DNA of 64,000 nucleotides from JBFMHP01 sp040752855 (GTDB lineage: Bacteria > Pseudomonadota > Gammaproteobacteria > RBG-16-57-12), in NCBI GenBank assembly GCA_040752855.1, contig JBFMHP010000017.1:62001-126000 (forward strand), given 5' to 3'. Below are positions 8,138-17,458 of this stretch, in pieces (the first letter of the stretch is position 1; every line of letters starts with the position of its first letter). The position numbers and the translations under genes are program-made. The notes under the pieces are model-generated. The model ran no database searches. It saw nothing but the letters and a program-made list of their open reading frames with translations, and had not been told where the DNA came from.

Positions 8138-8896
8138 CTAAGTCTTTTTCAACACCTTCATCAGCGGTTCGATCAGGTCCATCGGCAGGGGGAAGACGAT
8201 CGTTGAGCTTTTATCACCCGCAATGTCGATGAGGGTTTGCATATAACGGAGCTGAATTGCTTGCGGCTGCTGCGCCAAAACTTGAGAGGCCTCCAGCAGC
8301 TTCTGCGAGGCCTGCAATTCACCCTCGGCATGAATGACCTTGGCACGTCGTTCACGTTCCGCCTCGGCTTGTTTGGCGATGGCGCGGATCATGCTCTCAT
8401 CCAAATCCACATGTTTGATCTCCACGTTGCTGACCTTGATCCCCCATACATCCGTCTGTTGATCCAAAATCCGCTGGATATCGGAATTGAGTTGTTCCCG
8501 GTTGGCGAGCATCTCGTCCAACTCATGCTGACCAAGCACGGAACGCAACGTAGTTTGCGCCAATTGGCTGGTCGCATCACCATAGCTCTCTACTTGGATG
8601 ATCGCGCGCTCGGGATCGACCACGCGAAAATAGATCACGGCATTGACCTTGACCGACACATTGTCGCGCGAGATGACATCCTGGCTGGGGACATCCATGA
8701 CCACCGTACGCAGATCGACACGCACCATGGTCTGAATCCCCGGAATGATGATGACCAAACCCGGACCTTTCACCTTCCAGAACCGCCCCAACATAAACAC
8801 CACCGCACGTTCGTATTCACGCATGATTCGAAAGCTATAAAAAAGCAAGGCAACGAGAAATCCCACGGCGATATAGACTGAGGATATCGTGATCAT
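8138..8896 (-). CDS. Slipin family protein (SPFH/stomatin-like membrane scaffold)
   Basis: 252 residues. One N-terminal membrane segment (about 4-22) is followed by an SPFH/band-7 domain: EYERAVVFMLGRFWKVKGPGL, then VDLRTVVMDVPSQDVISRDN, and a C-terminal coiled-coil-prone stretch with AKQAEAERERRAKVIHAEGE. Stomatin-like proteins oligomerise in membranes and are cleaved by the NfeD protease encoded directly upstream. AGGAGA precedes ATG 8896, which is 1 bp beyond the nfeD stop, so the two are translationally coupled. This is the standard bacterial slipin/long-NfeD operon. Confidence 0.93.
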   Translation of the reverse strand: MITISSVYIAVGFLVALLFYSFRIMREYERAVVFMLGRFWKVKGPGLVIIIPGIQTMVRVDLRTVVMDVPSQDVISRDNVSVKVNAVIYFRVVDPERAIIQVESYGDATSQLAQTTLRSVLGQHELDEMLANREQLNSDIQRILDQQTDVWGIKVSNVEIKHVDLDESMIRAIAKQAEAERERRAKVIHAEGELQASQKLLEASQVLAQQPQAIQLRYMQTLIDIAGDKSSTIVFPLPMDLIEPLMKVLKKT

Positions 8897-8897
8897 G

Positions 8898-10292
8898 CTA
8901 TTTCTCCTGTGCTGCACCCTGATGAGGCTCGATGTATAAGCGCAGGCCATCGACCGCATATACCCTGACCCTGTCTCCGCGTCTGACCGGTGTTTTGCTT
9001 TGCGCCGTCCATATTTCGCTGTGGACACGGACGGACCCGGTTTGCTCAAAATCCTCCAACGCCACGCCAACACTGCCTATCATCTCTTCCACGCCACTGA
9101 CTACCGGACGTCGACGCGCCTTGATTGCCATTCCAATCACGAACATGAACAGTCCGGCGCTCAAAAGAGAAAAAAATCCAATCAGCGGAATCGAGATGCC
9201 ATAGCCTGGGATATCGGTATCCAACAAAATGATCGAGCCGATGACAAATGCCGCCACCCCACCAATCCCGAGCGCGCCAAAACTCGGCACGAACACCTCG
9301 CCCACCATGAAGGCCACACCCAGCAACATCAACGCCAGTCCGGCATAATTGATTGGCAATACTTGAAAGGCAAACAATGCGAGAAGAAGGCAGATGGTCC
9401 CGGCCACACCGGGAAGGATCATCCCGGGATTGGCGAACTCATAGATCAGGCCATAGATTCCGACCAGCATCAGAATATACGCCACGTTCGGATCGGTGAT
9501 GATGGCAAGCAACTCTGAGCGCCAATCCGGCTCGAGACGTTGCACGGTCAGATACTCGCCGCGCAAGGTCTGTTCCTGCCCGAGAACGTTCACGCGCCGC
9601 CCGTCGATCTGCTGAAACAATTCGTCCTGATTTGCCGCGACGATATCGATGACATGCTGCTGCAGCGCGTCCTCGGCCGAGAGACTGGCTGCCGCGCGCA
9701 CTGCCTGTTCCGCCCAGTCGGCGTTGCGTCCGCGCATCTGCGCCAGGCCGCGGATATAGGCCACCGCATCGTTGACGATTTTTTGCTTCATAGCATCCTC
9801 CGGCGCGTCCGGTTTTTTATCCTCTTTTTTGGCGGGCGGTTCGCCGCTGGGAAATCCCGCGATCTGCACCGGGGTCGCGGCACCGATATTGGTCGCGGGC
9901 GCCATCGCCGCCACGTGGCTCGCAAGCACGATATAGGCGCCGGCACTGGCGGCACGCGCCCCACTCGGCGCCACATAGGTAACAACAGGCACGGGCGAGG
10001 CGATGATATCCTTGATGATCTCACGCATGGCCGTATCCAATCCGCCCGGGGTGTCCACACGAATGATGACGATCTGGGCGCCTTGTGCCTGCGCTTTGCT
10101 CAAACCCCTCCTGACATAATCACTCGTAGCCGGACCGATCACGCCCTCGATATCAAGCCAAAATGCCGTAGTACTTTTCTGGCCCCACCCCGACACAGGC
10201 CAGACCGTCGACCCAAGCACAAGAATGGTAACCACGACGCGACAGGTGCGCAGAACATCCAGCAGCACGAAATGCCGCGGTTGAAGACACAT
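8898..10292 (-). CDS. NfeD-family membrane-bound serine protease (long form)
   Basis: 464 residues from ATG 10292, with AGGA five bases upstream. A signal/anchor (about 10-30) is followed by a ClpP-type protease domain: RVDTPGGLDTAMREI (substrate groove) and SGARAASAGAYI with the likely nucleophilic serine; a lysine near MKQKIVNDAVA is the probable partner of the Ser-Lys dyad. Four or more membrane helices (about 250-390) and a C-terminal OB-fold NfeD domain complete the long form. Archaeal homologues cleave the C-terminus of stomatin, matching the slipin gene immediately downstream. Confidence 0.92.
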   Translation of the reverse strand: MCLQPRHFVLLDVLRTCRVVVTILVLGSTVWPVSGWGQKSTTAFWLDIEGVIGPATSDYVRRGLSKAQAQGAQIVIIRVDTPGGLDTAMREIIKDIIASPVPVVTYVAPSGARAASAGAYIVLASHVAAMAPATNIGAATPVQIAGFPSGEPPAKKEDKKPDAPEDAMKQKIVNDAVAYIRGLAQMRGRNADWAEQAVRAAASLSAEDALQQHVIDIVAANQDELFQQIDGRRVNVLGQEQTLRGEYLTVQRLEPDWRSELLAIITDPNVAYILMLVGIYGLIYEFANPGMILPGVAGTICLLLALFAFQVLPINYAGLALMLLGVAFMVGEVFVPSFGALGIGGVAAFVIGSIILLDTDIPGYGISIPLIGFFSLLSAGLFMFVIGMAIKARRRPVVSGVEEMIGSVGVALEDFEQTGSVRVHSEIWTAQSKTPVRRGDRVRVYAVDGLRLYIEPHQGAAQEK

Positions 10293-10645
10293 AAATCCTG
10301 TGATCTTTTCTGCTGTTCTGCGCAAGGTTCCGCCTCATCAACGTGCATTTCATGACGGGTCTGCCGTGTATGTCCCCAGCAACAAAGTATAGTCCACATG
10401 AGATGCGGCCTGCCTGGCGCCTCAAGCCCGTGCATAACGCACACAATTCAACTAAACAATTTGTCGAATTTATCAACTATTTTTTGTGGCGATGAAATAG
10501 ACGTTTGCAGAATCTAAGCTAACTGGGTGTTTAACGGGTAACTCAACGGGAAGTGGTCGCAAAGGGGGGATGGGTTGAGCTGTTCTTACACACGGCAGCG
10601 TTGGCGCTGCCTCCTAAAGCTAAAGCATATGTTCAAGGGAACCTT
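10293..10645. other. Intergenic region between divergent nfeD and acyltransferase genes
   Basis: About 350 bp between divergently transcribed genes, so it must contain promoters in both directions. I could not place convincing -35/-10 pairs. No RNA or repeat was recognised. Confidence 0.35.
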
Positions 10646-11623
10646 ATGATCGAGCGGGCCTCATTCACTTGGCGTCTGCTGCATCCGCGTTATTGGCCAA
10701 CCTGGTTGGCGGTCGGCGCCCTGTGGCTGATCTCCCAACTGCCGTACCGTGCCATTTTTCATATGGGCCGTGGTCTCGGCCGAGTGATGCTGCGAACCGC
10801 CAAACGCAGACGCCGCATCGCTAAGGTTAATCTCAAGATGTGCTTCCCGGAGCTATCCTCCCGGCAACGGGAGGCGCTGCTGACAAAAAATTTCGAATCG
10901 ACGGCGCTTGCCGTCTTTGAGACCGCCATGAGCTGGTGGTGGCCGCATTGGCGACTGCGGCGCCTAGTGACGATCGAAGGGCTCGATCATCTCCAGGATC
11001 ACGCGCAACAGGGCGTAATCCTGTTAGCCATGCACTTCACCACGCTGGAGATCGGCGCGGGATTGCTGTCGATGCACTATAGCATCGATGGCCTGCACCG
11101 ACGGCATCAAAACGCGGTCTTGGATTATTTGCAGCAACGCGGGCGAGAGCGTCACAACGCTGAAGGAAGGACTATCGCGCGCGGTGATATCCGCGCGATG
11201 ATCAAGGCGTTGCGGCAGCACCGGGTGGTGTGGTTTGCGCCTGATCAGGACATGGGACGAAAACATGCCGTATTCGTGCCATTCTTTGGCAAACCCGCCG
11301 CCACGATCACCACCACGGCCACCCTGGCTGCGATGACCGGCGCCGCCGTGATTCCCTTCACGCAAACGCGGCGGGATGACGGACGCGGCTATCACCTGAC
11401 AATCCACCCGCCACTGGCGCATTTCCCCTTTGGAGACGACCGTCTCGATGCGTACCGAATCAACAATTTCATCGAAGCGCAGGTGCGGCGCCAACCCGAG
11501 CAATATCTGTGGGTGCACCGCCGCTTCAAGACCACGCCCAACCAGGCGCCCTCGCCCTACGCGATGCCCGTAAAGGACGCGGAGCGCGATGATGGGATGG
11601 CGCACGGCGGCGCGCACCGGTGA
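10646..11623 (+). CDS. LpxL/HtrB-type lipid A acyltransferase
   Basis: 325 residues from ATG 10646, with AAGGGA five bases upstream. One N-terminal membrane segment (about 20-40) is followed by the LpxL/M acyltransferase domain. The catalytic HX4D/E motif appears as HFTTLE (LLAMHFTTLEIG), the form typical of LpxL. Other family landmarks are VVWFAPDQDMG, VFVPFFGKPAATITT and the C-terminal PEQYLWVHRRFK. These enzymes add secondary acyl chains to lipid A at the inner membrane. It stands alone, convergent with the gene at 11687. Whether it adds laurate or another chain is not visible. Confidence 0.92.
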   Translation: MIERASFTWRLLHPRYWPTWLAVGALWLISQLPYRAIFHMGRGLGRVMLRTAKRRRRIAKVNLKMCFPELSSRQREALLTKNFESTALAVFETAMSWWWPHWRLRRLVTIEGLDHLQDHAQQGVILLAMHFTTLEIGAGLLSMHYSIDGLHRRHQNAVLDYLQQRGRERHNAEGRTIARGDIRAMIKALRQHRVVWFAPDQDMGRKHAVFVPFFGKPAATITTTATLAAMTGAAVIPFTQTRRDDGRGYHLTIHPPLAHFPFGDDRLDAYRINNFIEAQVRRQPEQYLWVHRRFKTTPNQAPSPYAMPVKDAERDDGMAHGGAHR

Positions 11624-11686
11624 TAAGCCCAGGCACCGGTGCGATCTCGCGCGGGATGCACGTGAACAGCGGCGGAGGCGCCGTTG

Positions 11687-12358
11687 CTACTCGGGGAAGA
11701 TGAAAATCGTTGCCGAGTTTTCAGGAACCGACCAATAGAACGACTGACTGTCGACCGGATCGAGCTTGATATCGATGACCGAATGTTTCTCGTCTTGCCA
11801 ATGCTTCCACAGAAACACCAGGGGCCGCACGAGCAGCGCCCAGGTGTCATGCGCCACCTCGGCCATCGTGCGGTCATGCGTGCCCGCAGCACCGGAAAAA
11901 CCGACCTTGATCCCATCGTCGAACACGATGGTGTAGCGGACCGGCATGTCGTTCCGCTCAAGCGCATCGATGTCGTGCACTGACTCTTCCTTGCCCGGCT
12001 CGATCTGGATCCGTTCCGGCTCCTTAGCGGCGACCTTCTCGCTGACGCGGTAGCTTCGCGGCGCCGGCCGGCGCCCCCAGATATCGACCTCGACGATCGG
12101 GAGCTGGCGCAACACTACGCCCGCCGCCTTGATAATGATCTTGTTTTGCGCCAAATCGATGATGCTGTACGTCGCGCCGGATTTCGCCAGATCGAATTCC
12201 GCCTGCAGCAGCGCGGCATCCACCCGCGCTTTTTCAGATGCCGCCGCCATGGCCGCGGGCTGCACCAAGGCAACAAAAGCGAGCAGCAGGCTGCGCAGAA
12301 CCACTGGAATCACACTCATGCCGGCGCGCGGCCGGCCGCGCGAGAATTGCCTAATCAT
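11687..12358 (-). CDS. Exported protein of unknown function linked to L,D-transpeptidases
   Basis: 223 residues from ATG 12358, or 210 from ATG 12319. Neither has a clear ribosome-binding site, and a GC-rich palindrome lies between them. A signal peptide (hydrophobic core VVLRSLLLAFVALV, then QPAAMAA) is followed by about 180 residues predicted soluble and beta-rich, with IEVDIWGRRPAPRSYRV-like character and a C-terminus of aromatic residues. I do not recognise a family. It begins 16 bp after the stop of the L,D-transpeptidase gene, so it is probably the third gene of that operon and acts in the periplasm on the wall or with the transpeptidases. That role is inferred from context. Confidence 0.65.
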   Translation of the reverse strand: MIRQFSRGRPRAGMSVIPVVLRSLLLAFVALVQPAAMAAASEKARVDAALLQAEFDLAKSGATYSIIDLAQNKIIIKAAGVVLRQLPIVEVDIWGRRPAPRSYRVSEKVAAKEPERIQIEPGKEESVHDIDALERNDMPVRYTIVFDDGIKVGFSGAAGTHDRTMAEVAHDTWALLVRPLVFLWKHWQDEKHSVIDIKLDPVDSQSFYWSVPENSATIFIFPE

Positions 12359-12374
12359 TCACAAAACCATGCTA

Positions 12375-13025
12375 TCAGAAGATATAGATCTTAGTGCCGA
12401 TGCTTGCGGCGGCAAAAACCGCTTCGAGATCCGCATCACCGACGCGAATGCAACCATGGGTCACATTGCGTCCGAGCAGACGCGTGTACAACGTGCCGTG
12501 GATGAAAAAGCCGTTGCCAAACCCAAGGGCATAATCCCCCAGGACACCGCGCTCGAAGCGATCCTTGTTGTTCTTCGGCAGCGGCTCGCCTTCTTCGACG
12601 TAGGCCCAGTCGGGCTTGACCCACATGGGATCCTTTTGCTTTGACTTGACGCTAAACACACCGCGCGGGGTATCGAACACCCACGTGCGGTCTTTCACGT
12701 TGTCTTCAAGCACCTTGCCGCTGCCGCTGGAGATCACCGCCTCACGCAGCACTTTATCGCCGTTTTTGAGATACAGCCGGTTCGCCGCGGTGTCGACTAC
12801 GATATAGACGCCGGCAGGCGCCATTTTATCCAGCTTCTGGCGTAATTGCTGGCTGAGTTTTTCCGGGTCCTGTTTGGCGTTTTGCGGCGGCGGCTCGTCC
12901 TGCTCGCTGACGCGCGCCATGGCATATTTGCCGTAATAAATGCCCAGCCCTTCCAAAACAATGAAGAGCAGGAGACTCAGCCCCGCCAGGATTATCAAAC
13001 TGCGCTTGAGCACCACCATGATCAT
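12375..13025 (-). CDS. L,D-transpeptidase, membrane anchored (YkuD domain)
   Basis: 216 residues. Residues 7-28 form a membrane anchor, so the protein faces the periplasm. The YkuD catalytic domain ends in HGTLYTRLLGRNVTHGCIRVGDAD, holding the conserved His and the catalytic Cys of THGCIR. L,D-transpeptidases make 3-3 peptidoglycan cross-links or attach lipoproteins to the wall. The start ATG overlaps the stop of the upstream transpeptidase gene by 4 bp (ATGA), with GAGG nearby. Two different YkuD proteins are therefore translationally coupled. Confidence 0.92.
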   Translation of the reverse strand: MIMVVLKRSLIILAGLSLLLFIVLEGLGIYYGKYAMARVSEQDEPPPQNAKQDPEKLSQQLRQKLDKMAPAGVYIVVDTAANRLYLKNGDKVLREAVISSGSGKVLEDNVKDRTWVFDTPRGVFSVKSKQKDPMWVKPDWAYVEEGEPLPKNNKDRFERGVLGDYALGFGNGFFIHGTLYTRLLGRNVTHGCIRVGDADLEAVFAAASIGTKIYIF

Positions 13026-14116
13026 GAACCTCGCAAAGTCCGGTAGATGGGATTGTCGATCTCATCCGCCCCCACTATCGTCACCGGCGTACCGACCTCG
13101 ACCATATTGTACAACTCCTCGATCTCGGAGTTCTTCATCGAAACACAGCCATAGGTCATGCTGTCATCCCCGCCGCCATGGATTGCGATCAAATTGCCGA
13201 TGCTGGCCTTCTTTGAAACAAGCCCCTTCTGCTTGGCAATCCGGAACGCCTTGATGTCGTCCTCGTTGGGATAATTGATCATGAGCGATTTGTAGAATTT
13301 GCTGGAGGGATTCTTTTTGGTGATCTTGTATTTGCCCTCGGGTGTTGCCTGATCGCCGGACTGCAGCTTGTCCTTGGCGCCGTTGCGCCCGAGCTCCACC
13401 GGATACGATTTGATCAGCTTGCCGGCGTTGTAAACATGCAAGGTCTTCTTGATCTTGTTGACGATGATCGCCTTCGAGCGGGTCTCGCGGGATTCCGCAA
13501 TGGTGCTGTCGACCCAGGCGCGCCACTTCTTGACCTGGTCTTTATCGGCATACCGCCCAATAATCGGCATCAACGCCGCTTCGGCCTTTTCGAAGTTCGG
13601 CGGGACCGCCACAATCTTATCTTCCGCACGGAGAATATCCCCCCGCTCATAGAGGGATTGGACTTCCGTCAGCAGCAGCTCCGCCTTGGTCAAGCTCTTG
13701 CGCGCCAGACGGCCTTCATTGACCAAGGAACTGGCGTGTTTGAGATTTTTCAGGCGTGCGCGATGATCACTGAGTTGTTTCTGCAGTGCGCTGAACTTCA
13801 CCTCTTTTAAGGCCTCGAGACTGGAATTGAGGTCATTGCCGATGGCAAGGATGCGCCGATACTCCGCAACGATATCCTCATAATCGATAAAAAGAACGAA
13901 ATCGGATCGCTCTTTGGTGAAATTCGCATTGGCCTGTTTGAGCAAGCCGGAATAATCGTCGTATTGGTTCTTGAGGAAGATGTGGGCGCCAGCCCTCCAG
14001 AGGAGCTGATCTTGGCGATGGGCCTGATCGATTTCCGGAGGATCTGGCGGACTGTTGCAACCGGAGGCTGCGAACAACAGTATTGAGATTGTAAGGAGTC
14101 TAAATAAAGTGTTCAC
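13022..14116 (-). CDS. L,D-transpeptidase lipoprotein with N-terminal helical region
   Basis: 364 residues from GTG 14116; an earlier GTG at 14134 adds six. With the later start the lipobox Cys of FAASGC falls at residue 20, a typical lipoprotein signal. Residues 25-210 are charged and helical, with no known domain. Residues 215-360 are a YkuD domain: AIIVNKIKKTLHVYNAGK, then IHGGGDDSMTYGCVSM with the catalytic His and Cys. It differs from the downstream enzyme in anchor and extension, so the two probably act at different places in the envelope. The 4-bp overlap with the next gene indicates an operon. Confidence 0.9.
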   Translation of the reverse strand: MNTLFRLLTISILLFAASGCNSPPDPPEIDQAHRQDQLLWRAGAHIFLKNQYDDYSGLLKQANANFTKERSDFVLFIDYEDIVAEYRRILAIGNDLNSSLEALKEVKFSALQKQLSDHRARLKNLKHASSLVNEGRLARKSLTKAELLLTEVQSLYERGDILRAEDKIVAVPPNFEKAEAALMPIIGRYADKDQVKKWRAWVDSTIAESRETRSKAIIVNKIKKTLHVYNAGKLIKSYPVELGRNGAKDKLQSGDQATPEGKYKITKKNPSSKFYKSLMINYPNEDDIKAFRIAKQKGLVSKKASIGNLIAIHGGGDDSMTYGCVSMKNSEIEELYNMVEVGTPVTIVGADEIDNPIYRTLRGS

Positions 14117-14152
14117 AGCGTCCGGCTTTACCACTATTACAACAACAGAAAA

Positions 14153-14749
14153 TTACTTCTTAGCGGTGCCCATCTTTTCCATCGCAGCTTGAACTGCTGC
14201 GGAGATTTCGTCAGCCTTGGCCTTGGCGTTGTTGGCCTGCTGGGTCGCTGTGGTGTAATCTTCGCTGTCGATGGCGGTCTGAACGGCCGGCAGAGATTCT
14301 TCAACCGCGGTCAGGTCCATGGTCATGGCTTCGATGTCAGCCTTGGAACCCTTGCCTACCGGCGCATTGGCCAGCAGCTCCTTGGCAGCGGCAACCGCAG
14401 CCTTGGCGGCTTCCAGCGCATTGGTGGCATCAGCCTTCATCTGAGCCTTGATTTGCTCCAGTTGCGGCTTGAAGCCTTCGGCCTCGGTCTTCAGGGTGGC
14501 GATCATTTGCTTCGCCTTGTCGTAGTTCTTGAACCACTTGTCTTCTTGAACCTTCAGCTCTTGGTTGATCGCTTCCAGATCGGCGTTCAGCTTCTTGGCG
14601 GTGTCTGGGGCGAACTTTTGCAGACCGCTGTCAGACAGAACCTTGACGGCGTCTTGCGCACCGGTCAATTCCTGCTGCGGCGGCTTGGCGCAACCGGCAA
14701 CCAGAACAAGCGCTGCCGCGCCTATGAGAAGCAAACGTACGTTTTTCAT
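14153..14749 (-). CDS. Helical lipoprotein of unknown function
   Basis: 198 residues from ATG 14749, with AGGAG upstream. The signal ends in LVAGC, a good lipobox with Cys20. The rest is Ala/Lys/Glu-rich and almost entirely predicted helix, with coiled-coil character (repeated AKAAVAAAKELL and NNAKAKADEI). No named family is recognised. It lies 36 bp or so upstream of the transpeptidase lipoprotein, whose N-terminal region is likewise helical. It may be the wall-linked or wall-spacing partner of these enzymes, in the manner of Braun lipoprotein, but this is inference from layout. Confidence 0.75.
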   Translation of the reverse strand: MKNVRLLLIGAAALVLVAGCAKPPQQELTGAQDAVKVLSDSGLQKFAPDTAKKLNADLEAINQELKVQEDKWFKNYDKAKQMIATLKTEAEGFKPQLEQIKAQMKADATNALEAAKAAVAAAKELLANAPVGKGSKADIEAMTMDLTAVEESLPAVQTAIDSEDYTTATQQANNAKAKADEISAAVQAAMEKMGTAKK

Positions 14750-15012
14750 TGGTGTGATCTCCTGGGATAGAACAGTTGGTGGTTTAAACAAAGGATTGGT
14801 AAACATTTTTAAATGCGGCAGCACCGCAATTTGCGCGCAATTTTGAGGCAAAGCGATTTCCTTGTCAATCGGTCTTTTCTCGATTCAAATCAAAAGATTA
14901 CCCCCCAATTGTCCCACTCTTCGGATGGAATAGTCCAAACATGATCGATTTTGTGCTGGGCGTGAGAGGCGGATTCCCACGGTTTGAGGAACGGATTTGT
15001 ACGTCCGTAATC

Positions 15013-16503
15013 TTATCCCGGCCGCTCGGATCGCAATCCCGCAAGGAGGTCGCGCACGTCCGCGCGCAGTACGACGACGAGAAACGCCGCCATGCATGCC
15101 GTGGCGCTGAGCAGTGAATTCAAGACGCCGGCGGCCGCCAGACTCGCATGGATCAGATAGAGCACCACCCCGAACAGGATGTAGCCCAGGATCCTGCCCA
15201 CACGATAGTGCACCGGATAGTAACGCCGTCCCAGCAGATACGACACCAGCGCCATGCTTGCATAGCAGGCAAGCGTCGCCCACGCCGCGCCTTGATAACC
15301 CATGAGCGGAATCCACCAGAGGTTGAGCACCAGGGTGAGCAGCGCCCCGCCGACGGCGACCACCGCCCCCAGCAGGGTACGGTCGGTGAGCTTGTACCAG
15401 ATGGAGAGATTGACATAGATCCCCAGCATCAGATTGGCCAGCAGCAACACGGGCACCACGCGCAACCCCTCGCGATACTCCGGCCCGATGAAATACTGGA
15501 ACACATCGATATACAGACTGACGAGCAGGAAGATGCCGACGCAGAAAATCACGAAATAACGCAGGACATCGGCGTACACCTGGCGCGCATCGGCTTGCCC
15601 GGCATAGGCGAAGAAAAACGGCTCCGCCGCATACCGGAAGGCCTGGATGAACAGCGACATCAGCATCGCGAGCTTGTAGCAGGCGCTGTAGATGCCGAGC
15701 TGATGCAGGTTGGTGTTCAGATCATAGGGCAGCAGATGCTTGAGCAGGACGCGGTCGAGCATTTCGTTGACGATACCTGCAAAGCCGATGATCACCATCG
15801 GCAGGGAATAGCGCCACATGCGCGCAAACAATGCGCGGTCAAAGCCGGCGGCGATGCCGCGCCACTGCGGCAGCAGCAGCGCGAACTTGCAGGCGCTGGC
15901 GATCAGGTTGGAGATGAAGATATAGCCGACGCCGATCGTCGGATCATAGACCCAGCGCACCCAGGAGGCCGAATCGGCCGCGTAAGCCTTGGGGCAATAG
16001 ACGATGAAAAACAGATTGAGCGCGATGACGATCGCAATCTCGAACAGCTTGATCCCGGCGAAACGCCACGCCTTGTTTTCGGCGCGCAGCTTGGCAAACG
16101 GGATGCTGGCGACGGAATCCAGCGCCAGGATCACCGCGAACCACGCCACATACTGCGGATAATCGGCATATTGAAGCGAGGTTGCCAGCGGCTGCTGCAG
16201 CAAATACACCAGCAGGAAAAACCCGAGATTGATGCCCAGGATGAAGATCAACGCCGTGGAATACGCCGTGCCGGGCTTGGATTCTTCCTTGTCGCGAAAG
16301 CGAAAATAGCCGGTCTCGAAACCGAGCAGCAACAATACGGCGAAGAACCCAGCATAGGCGTAGAATTCCGCCACCACGCCGTATTCCGCCGGCGAGAAAT
16401 AATAGGTATAGAGCGGCACCAGCAGATAGTTGAGGAATCTGCCGATGATGCTGCTCAGACCGTAAATCGCGGTCTGCGACGCCAGTTTTTTGAGGGCGCT
16501 CAC
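15013..16503 (-). CDS. Polysaccharide biosynthesis flippase (Wzx/MATE-like)
   Basis: 496 residues, start GTG at 16503. The protein has about 12-14 hydrophobic segments over its whole length and the N-terminal pattern LASQTAIYGLSSIIGRFLNYLLVPLYTYYFSPAEYGV, which is typical of lipopolysaccharide or exopolysaccharide flippases (polysaccharide_synt family). These move undecaprenyl-linked sugars across the inner membrane. No glycosyltransferase lies nearby, so the substrate is unknown. The ribosome-binding site is poor. The stretch 14750-15012 downstream of the gene holds nothing I can name. Confidence 0.85.
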   Translation of the reverse strand: MSALKKLASQTAIYGLSSIIGRFLNYLLVPLYTYYFSPAEYGVVAEFYAYAGFFAVLLLLGFETGYFRFRDKEESKPGTAYSTALIFILGINLGFFLLVYLLQQPLATSLQYADYPQYVAWFAVILALDSVASIPFAKLRAENKAWRFAGIKLFEIAIVIALNLFFIVYCPKAYAADSASWVRWVYDPTIGVGYIFISNLIASACKFALLLPQWRGIAAGFDRALFARMWRYSLPMVIIGFAGIVNEMLDRVLLKHLLPYDLNTNLHQLGIYSACYKLAMLMSLFIQAFRYAAEPFFFAYAGQADARQVYADVLRYFVIFCVGIFLLVSLYIDVFQYFIGPEYREGLRVVPVLLLANLMLGIYVNLSIWYKLTDRTLLGAVVAVGGALLTLVLNLWWIPLMGYQGAAWATLACYASMALVSYLLGRRYYPVHYRVGRILGYILFGVVLYLIHASLAAAGVLNSLLSATACMAAFLVVVLRADVRDLLAGLRSERPG

Positions 16504-16552
16504 GCGCGGGCTCGCAGTGGCGGATTACTCAAGATACCACTCACCTGCGCAC

Positions 16553-17449
16553 TCAAGGCTGCAATGGCTGGAGACGCGTAGCGAGCGTAAGCCCCGTCAC
16601 TTGATCGAAGCGGTTGCCCATCGCGGCCGCGAGTTGGGTGAGCCGCGCATCCGGGTGCGGATGGGTCTTGAAGAGCAGGCTCACCGCCGTGTCCTCCTTG
16701 CTCACGCGCGCGATCTGCTGCAGGACCGCCGGCAAGGCGAAGGGATCGTAACCGGCGCGCGCCGCCAGCACCACGCCCATGCGGTCGGCTTCGTGTTCGG
16801 CGTTTTTGTCGAGCGAACGCGAAAGTATTTCCGCGCCGCTGCCGATCAAGCCGCGGATTTTCTCATCCTCTCCGATCTTCTTGCCGAGCGCCTTGGCACC
16901 GAGGTCCAACAGCTTGCCCTGTTGCAGAATCTTGAGGTGATGTTTCTTGGTGACGTGGGCCACTTCGTGGGCCAGCACGCCGGCCAGCTCCGCCTCGCTC
17001 TGCAACACCTGATACAGACCGCGCGTTACGAACACATAACCGCCGGGGATGGCAAAGGCATTGATGTCACTCGACTCGATCACCCCGAAGTGCCAGGCCA
17101 GGTCCGGACGCTCGCTTTGCGCGGCGACCCAGCGCCCCACCTTGTTCACATAACGCTGCAGCGCCTCGTCCTTGACCAGAGGCGTGGCACCGAGCAGATT
17201 GCCGGCGATCTGGCGACCGATGGCGATTTCCTCTTTCTCGGAAAAACCTGCCAACAGTGATTGCTGCTCGCTCGGAGCCGACGCCGCTGGCGGCGTCGGC
17301 GAGGCAGCAGGAGTGGCCTCGGGCTGCGCCTGCTGCTTGACCTCGTCGAGCTTCTTTTTCATTTCCTCTTTCAGATCGAAGCCGTGCGCGGCAGTGAAGC
17401 CGAGCAGCGCTGTCGCAACGATGAGCCAGGATGCGTGTTTGATCTTCAT
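16553..17449 (-). CDS. M48 family periplasmic zinc metalloprotease
   Basis: 298 residues. Signal peptide 1-23, then a Pro/Ala-rich linker (40-60), then the M48 domain. Zinc motif HEVAH is at residues 161-165, with the third ligand in the following EHEADRMG. AFAIPGGYVFVTRG ahead of the motif is typical of the BepA/YfgC branch, which acts in outer-membrane protein quality control. BepA carries TPRs and is longer; none are seen here, so it is nearer the short LoiP-like members. AGGAG precedes the ATG. Probably the third gene after the CHASE2 and SH3 genes. Confidence 0.9.
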   Translation of the reverse strand: MKIKHASWLIVATALLGFTAAHGFDLKEEMKKKLDEVKQQAQPEATPAASPTPPAASAPSEQQSLLAGFSEKEEIAIGRQIAGNLLGATPLVKDEALQRYVNKVGRWVAAQSERPDLAWHFGVIESSDINAFAIPGGYVFVTRGLYQVLQSEAELAGVLAHEVAHVTKKHHLKILQQGKLLDLGAKALGKKIGEDEKIRGLIGSGAEILSRSLDKNAEHEADRMGVVLAARAGYDPFALPAVLQQIARVSKEDTAVSLLFKTHPHPDARLTQLAAAMGNRFDQVTGLTLATRLQPLQP

Positions 17450-17458
17450 GGGCTGCTC

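Noticed and set aside
7796..8206. Rightward open frame of 136 codons before the slipin gene
   Set aside because: No ribosome-binding site, runs into the slipin gene on the other strand, crosses the operon terminator hairpin and resembles no family.
14134..14134. GTG 14134 as the start of the lipoprotein transpeptidase
   Set aside because: Possible, but the GTG at 14116 puts the lipobox Cys at residue 20 and has a slightly better upstream context.
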